Assembly: GCA_019843655.1 (NCBI GenBank)
Contig: JACDQD010000009.1
Coordinates: 1,059,750-1,123,749, forward strand
Origin: Lethocerus indicus
Lineage: Eukaryota > Arthropoda > Insecta > Hemiptera > Belostomatidae
DNA: 64,000 nt
Direction: 5' to 3'
Below the pieces are notes generated by a model. The model saw only the letters and a list, made by a program, of their open reading frames with translations, was not told the DNA's origin and made no database searches. Both the position numbers and the translations under genes were made by a program. Below, one piece after another: positions 58,600-64,000 of the stretch (position 1 is its first letter; every line of letters begins with the position of its first letter).

Positions 58600-58604
<5 letters not shown>

Positions 58605-58657
58605 TAGATATTTGTAGGTGCGGTGGATTGTCGTTAGGGGTAGGTTTTATATTTGTT

Positions 58658-58740
58658 TGACGTCACAGCTCAAGGGATGTGTGTGTGTGTGTGTGTGTGT
58701 GTTGGCCGGCTCTGACGTCATTGGGTCTCGGCTGACGTCA
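58658..58740. promoter_or_regulatory. Triple CRE, candidate promoter-proximal element
   Basis: Three TGACGTCA sites lie within 83 bp (58,658, 58,713, 58,733), followed by a pyrimidine-rich stretch (58,745-58,835). A TATA-like GTATATAAG occurs at 59,082-59,090. This arrangement could be a cAMP-responsive promoter or enhancer, but no transcription start can be placed. Confidence 0.4.
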
Positions 58741-58989
58741 TACCCCCCCCCTTTCTGAAAATCCCTTTTCTCTCTCCCTCTCACACTCACCCACCCTCTA
58801 TCCCTCTCTCTCCCCCTCTCTCTCTCTCTCAGTGTTGGTCCCGGAGCCGGAGAGCTCCGCCCTCAACGTTCGTTTTCCCCGTCCTACGATTTTACAATTT
58901 GATGGGGGTTTAATGAAAACGAAAAGAGACTAATAATCGTATTCCGAACATTCCTGTAGCGGCGTACATTATGCAATTGGATGAACTTC

Positions 58990-59080
58990 AGGCGTACTGC
59001 CGTATAGTATAACCCGAGACCGGAAGGCGTTCGGGGGGGGTATTGCGGGATAGTATAACCTGAGGACGGCGGGCGTTCGG
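58990..59080 (+). repeat. About 45-58 bp imperfect duplication
   Basis: ATAGTATAACCCGAGACCGG and ATAGTATAACCTGAGGACGG, each followed by a GGCGTTCGG segment. Confidence 0.7.
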
Positions 59081-59484
59081 CGTATATAAGATATACCCAA
59101 CTTTTGTACGTATCAATTGATTTAATAATTATATAAATATTAATATACATCTTATGTACGTATACCAACAGGGGTAAATCGCCGACAAACGTGAAATACG
59201 GAGGAGGGTATTTTGCTTGTGAACCGTTATTGTGGGTACTACGGAGGGCGGTTCTTCAGGGGGTTATGACGTCACGGGAGCTGGGGGCGAGGGGCGTACC
59301 GTCCGAATGGAACCGTCCCGCATTCCGTCCTGGATGCGGAACGGTCCAAACGGGGAACAACCCCGACACGCCTTTATAGACACGCGGAGGGTGGGCTACA
59401 AATACCCGGCTATAACCTGAATATTTCAGTTATAACACAGCCGTTTTGGCGGTCCTCGAGGGGTTGGAACCCCCCGAAAGGTTT

Positions 59485-59660
59485 GTGTGTTTCCGTCTCC
59501 TCTAGCTGCCGGTGGTTCGGTCTTTCGCTAGACCGGTTTCGGCCGCCCCAAGTGCCGAAAGTGAGACAGCGCTACTGAAGACGGGGCGGGCGGCAGAAAC
59601 CGGTCTAGCGAAAGACCGAACCACCGGCAGCGAGAGGAGACTGAAACGCCACAACCCTAC
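59485..59660. mobile_element. FB1 foldback copy with minimal centre
   Basis: Left arm GTTTCCGTCTCCTCTAGCTG to ACCGGTTTCGGCCGCC; right arm GCGCTACTGAAGACGGGGCG to GCAGCGAGAGGAGACTGAAAC. The central part is reduced to about 20 bp. Confidence 0.85.
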
Positions 59661-60230
59661 TGGATATTTTACTTTATTAATATTTAATTCTACACTCGGA
59701 GTTGTGAAGAAAAATGTCGGCCGAAATTAATATTATCACAACCGAATTCTCTCTTAAAATGGTAGTATCAATAGAAGAAAATGTCGAATTCAAATTAAAG
59801 TCCGAAAAACAACTTAGAAATGATCGAATGAAATACCTCGCATAAAAAATATCACTATATTACCTTCCGATTCGATGACATTTACTATAGGTTTGCGGTG
59901 GATAAAAGATGTAACAAATTTCTGCAGTAATTTTAAGTAATTTTTTTTAAAGATTTTCATGAAATGTAGTCCATTTTTTCCGATTCTGGACGATAATAAT
60001 CCAATGATTTCTGTTCACGCTCCTCCTCCAATTGTCGTTCGCTCCACCGATTTTTACGGAAATCTATTATTCACTTAATTATAAAACATGAGTTTATTAT
60101 GACAACTGAAATATGAAAATACAGAAAAAATATAAGAAGTAAAGTACATTTTTTTTACGTTCAATTTGGATCCCAATATGCCAGCAGCAAACTTTTGGCA
60201 TACATCAATGCTTCCCGTCGATGGTTATCC
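59661..60230. other. Unassigned AT-rich stretch
   Basis: No gene or repeat family recognised apart from the shared 26-mer at its end. Confidence 0.35.
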
Positions 60231-60234
60231 CTCT

Positions 60235-60333
60235 CCGTCGAGGGAGAGGGAGTGAAAGGGAGAGGGAGAGGGAGAGAGAGAGAGGGAGAGGGTGGGAGGG
60301 AGGGAGAGAGAGAGGGAGAGGGAGAGGGAGAGG

Positions 60334-60394
<61 letters not shown>
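60235..60394 (+). repeat. (GA)n / GAGAGGGAGAGG purine tract
   Basis: About 160 bp of almost pure purine on the plus strand, with a (GA)n core at 60,340-60,392. Frames on both strands here are Arg/Glu or Ser/Leu repeats, not genes. A short (CCCAAA)n run follows at 60,451-60,487. Confidence 0.95.
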
Positions 60395-60395
<1 letters not shown>

Positions 60396-60494
60396 TGGCG
60401 ATGACGTCAATGGTTAGATAGAGGCCTAACGGTTGGCCGGTGGACTCCACCCAAAACCCAAACCCAAACCCAAACCCGAACCCAAACTTGAAAC

Positions 60495-60900
60495 GTCCAC
60501 TCGGGCGGCCCCTAAAGGGCCCCCCCCCCTGGGCCCTCTCAGGGCTCGATTTATTACCCAATTTGAAACGCCGCGTTTAAACAGTTCAGACCCCGGGTCA
60601 TGAGAGTATGACCATCATTAACTTAACGAAAGTACTCGGTGAAGGACCTCGGTTGGGGGCGGTTGACCTATCTATCATTTTCAATCAAGATTGTCCGAAA
60701 TTAAGTTCAATATAAGGTTTAGCATTTTCCCGGATATTTGTTCACCTATCCATGTTTTTTTTTCACTTTTCGGACTATTCGTCATGAGACGAAGATGAAG
60801 TTTTAAAGGGAACGTTTGCGGAGCGTTTTCACTGCTTAGAAGTATTTTTTTGTCGCATAAGATCAATTTTTTTGGCAATTGAAAAAAAACGGTAGACTGG
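60495..60900. other. Unassigned stretch
   Basis: A C9 run at 60,520-60,528 and ordinary AT-rich sequence. No gene recognised. Confidence 0.3.
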
Positions 60901-60904
60901 AAAT

Positions 60905-61130
60905 GGGACATTTTTTGTGACTTTTCGTGCGTCAAGATCGCTTTATGTTATGTTATGACAGCGCATGCACATATAGAGGGGTACCCAAAAGTAATCGACA
61001 TTTTTTTGCTATAAAGAAACTTTAATTATTAATCTACAAATTTTGGCGATTCCCCTCTCTCTTGAGGAACTCCTCAAGACCGAAATACATCTTATCAAAT
61101 TGTACTTTTGGGTACACCTAATATATCATA
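60905..61130 (-). mobile_element. M1 mariner MITE copy with duplicated flank, copy 1
   Basis: The flank TTTTTTGTGACTTTTCGTGC, GTCAAGATCGC, TTATGTTATGACAGCGCATG precedes GGGGTACCCAAAAGTAATCG. The element ends near TTGTACTTTTGGGTACACC. Confidence 0.85.
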
Positions 61131-61134
61131 TATA

Positions 61135-61500
61135 AGGGGCGCTAATTCACGAAAAACTCCACTCTCCTATAGACAGAACATTTTGGAACTATTTTGAACC
61201 TAATAACCACATTTTGGGCCTTGGAACGCATTTTTTGGCTTATTCCAACTGAAAACCGCATATTTTGCACCTAAAACCCGCATTTTTGGGTTTAAAAACT
61301 GTATTATTGGGCTTAGAAACGCATTTTTCAAACAATATTGCGCCCAATATCCGCATTTTTGGGCCTAAAACCCGATTTTTTGGGCCCATTTTCCGTCTTA
61401 AACAGCATTTTTTGGCCTAAGAACGCATTTTTGGACCAATTCTGCGCCTTGAAATCGCATTTTTGGGCCGATTTTTCGTCTGAAAACCCCAATTTTGGGG
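61135..61500. repeat. Diverged satellite A relatives
   Basis: Units such as GCATTTTTGGGCCTAAAACC and CCGATTTTTCGTCTGAAAA resemble the decayed satellite A at 7,930-8,200. Confidence 0.7.
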
Positions 61501-61770
61501 ACATTTTTTGTGACTTTTCGTGCGTCAAGATCGCGTTATGTTATGTTATGATAGCGCATGCACATATTTAGGGGTACCTAAAAGTAATAGACATTTTTTT
61601 TGCTAAAATAGAAACTTTAATTATTAATCCACTATATATATATATTCACCGATATTATCAACAACTCTCTGCCAATTTTCCAAATTTTCTATTCCTCCCT
61701 CTTGAGGAACTCCTCAAGACCGAAATACGTCTCATGAAATTGTCGATTACTTTTGGTTACATCTAATATA
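61500..61770 (-). mobile_element. M1 mariner MITE copy with duplicated flank, copy 2
   Basis: The same flank as at 60,905 recurs at 61,503, then GGGGTACCTAAAAGTAATAG through TCGATTACTTTTGGTTACAT. The two flank-plus-M1 units are about 598 bp apart, a tandem duplication enclosing satellite. Confidence 0.87.
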
Positions 61771-62635
61771 ATTTTTCACCCGATATCGATATTTTACCAA
61801 ATATTTATAGCTATTTTCGTCGTTGAAAAATATCTCAATCCTATAACGTTGTCAAGAGGATCGATATCAATTTTTTTTTTCATTTTCGCATATACAGGTT
61901 TATAATTGACGATTTTTCGTTCCCCCCCCAATTCTTTCGCTAAAAATTCGCTAAAAAATTGACTAAAAAAAAAGGTAAGACCGGATTCTGGAGCGCTACT
62001 GAAGACGGCGGCGTGAAAGCGAAATCCGGTCGCTCAACGGCCTTCTACTATTATTAAACGTTTCTTTAATCGAACTTTTTTTCATATTGCACAATCAACT
62101 TTACAGTTGTAGGTGCAATACATTTTTCACTGTCATTAAGGACAGTACAAAGGACTTTTTACTGGAATCTCTGGATGCTTGGGATGTCTTGGTGGGACCC
62201 CGTAGTCCGTGTCCGTTTAAGTATCCCTTTGTATATATTGTCAGTTTGTTACTTAGGGTCAATTTCGATGTCCGTTGTTAGTAACGGCCTTAAGAGTCGA
62301 GAAATTTTTGTGTTTTAAGTCCGCGATTTCCAAAGTAAACGCTCGATGTACCTACTGGGGCAGTGCGGTGGTACCACCGTCCGACCTAAGGTGAACTATG
62401 ACGTCACTACAGGAAGGTTGGGGGAGGGGAGATCGATGTTTCGGGACTTCGGTGACGTCACTGGTAAAGCCGTCCCGCACGGCAAGCATAAGTTAGTTGT
62501 AGCCGGACAAGCCAAAGGTCAAACTGTACCGTTCCGTGTTCGCACTTGAACTGAGCTTTTAAAATCTGTAATCGAAATATTTTTTAAACACAGCCCGGAT
62601 ATTTGACACTTTAGCGCGTCACTTTCAGACCGTTC
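61771..62635. other. Unassigned region with two CRE sites
   Basis: A single FB1 scrap (GAGCGCTACTGAAGACGGCG) at 61,991. Frames of 64-67 codons match no family. It could be 5' flank or intron of SIK. Confidence 0.3.
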
Positions 62636-62639
62636 AAAG

Positions 62640-62710
62640 TGTGCGGTACTTTCGCTAGACCGGTTTCGGCCTGCCAAAGTACGCCGCGCCGAAGTCTGAA
62701 GACGGCCAAA
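62640..62710. mobile_element. FB1 fragment
   Basis: TACTTTCGCTAGACCGGTTT and GTCTGAAGACGGCC only. Confidence 0.6.
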
Positions 62711-62714
62711 CAGG

Positions 62715-63285
62715 AAAGAGTAGAACCGTTCAAGTGTCCAAGTGTTGACAGTCCAAGTGAAAGCTTCGATATTCGCCATTTTAAGTCGGACTGTAATTCC
62801 GTCCCCTTCAAATCGGCTCAATTAATTAGTCAGTTTATAAATTCAATTTGGCGTCGTCCAAAAAAGAAGTTCTGATCCTAATATTTTAATACTTCTCCTT
62901 TCTCTTACTCTAAATATATAAAAAAAAAAAAAACCCTTTATTCAATTCAGTTAGAAAGGCCTCCTCCTCCCTTTTCTCGTTGTGTTCAGTTTAATTTCAG
63001 AAAACAATAGAATTTTGGACAAAAGCACGGCTTTATATAAAGGGCCGCCCAGTTAACTTGACCTGTAGACCACTAAATTATTCACACCGGTCTCTACAGC
63101 CATTGAATCCAGACACGGCAAACTCTATAGACGTGTTTCTGTCTGTCTGTCTGTCTGACCTTTCGAGTGATGAGGCGGACACCATTAAAAATTCAATCCC
63201 CGGCGATTGACAGACACAGAGACGGCGTCTCTATAAAACTGGTCTATAATTAACTGGGGTAAAATTGATGATTTAGCGGTCTCCG
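62715..63285. other. Unassigned stretch
   Basis: A (GTCT)n run at 63,140-63,157 and AT-rich sequence. No gene recognised. Confidence 0.3.
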
Positions 63286-63289
63286 AGGC

Positions 63290-63420
63290 GGTACATCCAG
63301 AGTGCCAAAAGTGACTAACACAGCGCTACTGAAGATGGGGCGAGCGGCCGAAACCCCCCGGTCTAGCAAAAGACCGAAACGGTGAGAGGAGACAGAAAGC
63401 AAGGTTTTCGAACCCCTCGC
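63290..63420. mobile_element. FB1 right arm
   Basis: ACATCCAGAGTGCC, AGCGCTACTGAAGATGGGGC, CGAAACCCCCCGGTCTAGC and GAGAGGAGACAGAAAGC. It joins head to head with the next copy. Confidence 0.78.
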
Positions 63421-63424
63421 AGAC

Positions 63425-63640
63425 CTGTTTCTGTCTCCTCATCTCGCTGGTTTGGTCCTTTGCCAGAGACCGGTTTCGGCCGCTCGCCCCATCTTCAGTA
63501 GCGGTGTGTTAGTCACTTAGTGTTAGAATACTGTACAAGTGACAGTGACAGTGAGGATGCCCCAAAAAAACATCCAAAGTGCCAAAAGTGACTGACACCG
63601 CTACTGAAGATGGAGACAGAAACACAGGAAATCCACTAAT
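63425..63640. mobile_element. FB1 foldback element copy
   Basis: Left arm CTGTTTCTGTCTCCTCATCT to CCATCTTCAGTAGCGGTGTG; right arm CATCCAAAGTGCC, CCGCTACTGAAGATGGAGAC, with the CCGGTC core of the right arm deleted. Confidence 0.83.
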
Positions 63641-63714
63641 TTATTCCAACCCCTATTATTATGAATATCACGGAGAATAATAAAATTCGATGGAATTTAT
63701 TACTGTAGATTTTT

Positions 63715-63988
63715 TACGTTTCTGTCTCCTTCTCGCTGCGCTGGTTTGGTCTTTTGCTAGACCGGTTTTGCGGTCTCCGCCAGCGGTTGGAATAAGAGTA
63801 GAAGCGATACAGTGACAGTGCATGGAGGAAGCCCGAAAGACGTCCAAAGTGGCCTTGGCACCGCTACTGAAGATGCGGCGGGCGGCCGAAACCGGTCTGG
63901 CAAAAGGCCGAACGATAGGAGACAGGGTAGGACACACGAAATCTACGGTATTCCAACCCCTCGCGGACCACAAAACAGGTACGTTAAA
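63715..63988. mobile_element. FB1 foldback copy at window end
   Basis: The left arm is diverged and partly deleted (GGTTTGGTCTTTTGCTAGAC). The right arm is intact from ACCGCTACTGAAGATGCGGC to the terminus CAAAACAGGTACGTTAAAA. Confidence 0.82.
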
Positions 63989-64000
63989 AAAGGGTGAATC

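Larger units (their letters stand above)
56823..62460. promoter_or_regulatory. Cluster of eight perfect CRE palindromes
   Basis: TGACGTCA occurs at 56,823-56,830, 58,658-58,665, 58,713-58,720, 58,733-58,740, 59,267-59,274, 60,402-60,409, 62,399-62,406 and 62,453-62,460. Flanking bases differ at every site, so they are not copies of one repeat. TGACGTCA is the classic CREB/ATF binding site. The strand and target gene are not fixed by the sequence; SIK (minus strand) is the nearest recognised gene. Confidence 0.55.

Noticed and set aside
60451..60487. (CCCAAA)n as a telomeric repeat
   Set aside because: Only about five units, internal, and not the common arthropod TTAGG type.
60195..60561. Arg/Glu-rich and Ser/Leu-rich frames
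   Set aside because: Generated by a (GA)n purine tract.

Overview
The window reads as nuclear DNA of an invertebrate animal, most likely an arthropod, although the sequence does not fix the species. The reasons are split genes with GT-AG introns, two recognisable animal gene families, mariner-type and pogo-type transposon remnants with TA target preference, and very abundant (TA)n microsatellites. Only about 4 kb is convincingly coding. The rest is tandem satellite DNA, small inverted-repeat transposons and AT-rich intron or intergenic sequence.

Layout. 1-10.8 kb is satellite: a 19-bp palindrome-bearing repeat (satellite A) in one orientation, a 106-bp repeat, then satellite A inverted, with reversed copies of both between 9.8 and 10.8 kb. 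11.2-18.0 kb holds foldback elements (called FB1 here) and a 165-200 bp satellite that contains an FB1 arm. 18.05-24.33 kb carries two plus-strand exons of an SLC26 (sulfate permease/prestin-like) anion transporter. Its intron contains a mariner-derived MITE, a second FB1-related satellite (90 bp) and an 11-bp minisatellite. 24.4-29.2 kb has more 11-bp arrays, FB1 copies and a mariner transposase relic. 29-44 kb is AT-rich, with a 300-bp tandem array, an 18-bp TATCGATA-rich array, a MITE, and one well-formed candidate terminal exon on the minus strand at 38.1 kb.

44.2-55.0 kb holds minus-strand exons of a salt-inducible kinase (SIK): the activation loop, the end of the kinase domain, the UBA domain, and a long regulatory tail with a conserved PKA/14-3-3-type site. 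The N-lobe exons are not in the window and should lie beyond 64 kb. 55-64 kb is therefore probably intronic or 5' to SIK exons. It carries eight perfect TGACGTCA (CRE) palindromes within 5.6 kb, each with a different flank.

The SLC26 gene (plus) and the SIK gene (minus) converge. The clearest biological link is between SIK, a known inhibitor of CRTC/CREB signalling, and the CRE cluster, which suggests CREB feedback control. The most unusual structural feature is the repeated conversion of FB1 transposon arms into satellites. SIK has three frame breaks and one exon whose 5' edge abuts a 12-bp array with no AG dinucleotide. These could be assembly errors or real damage.
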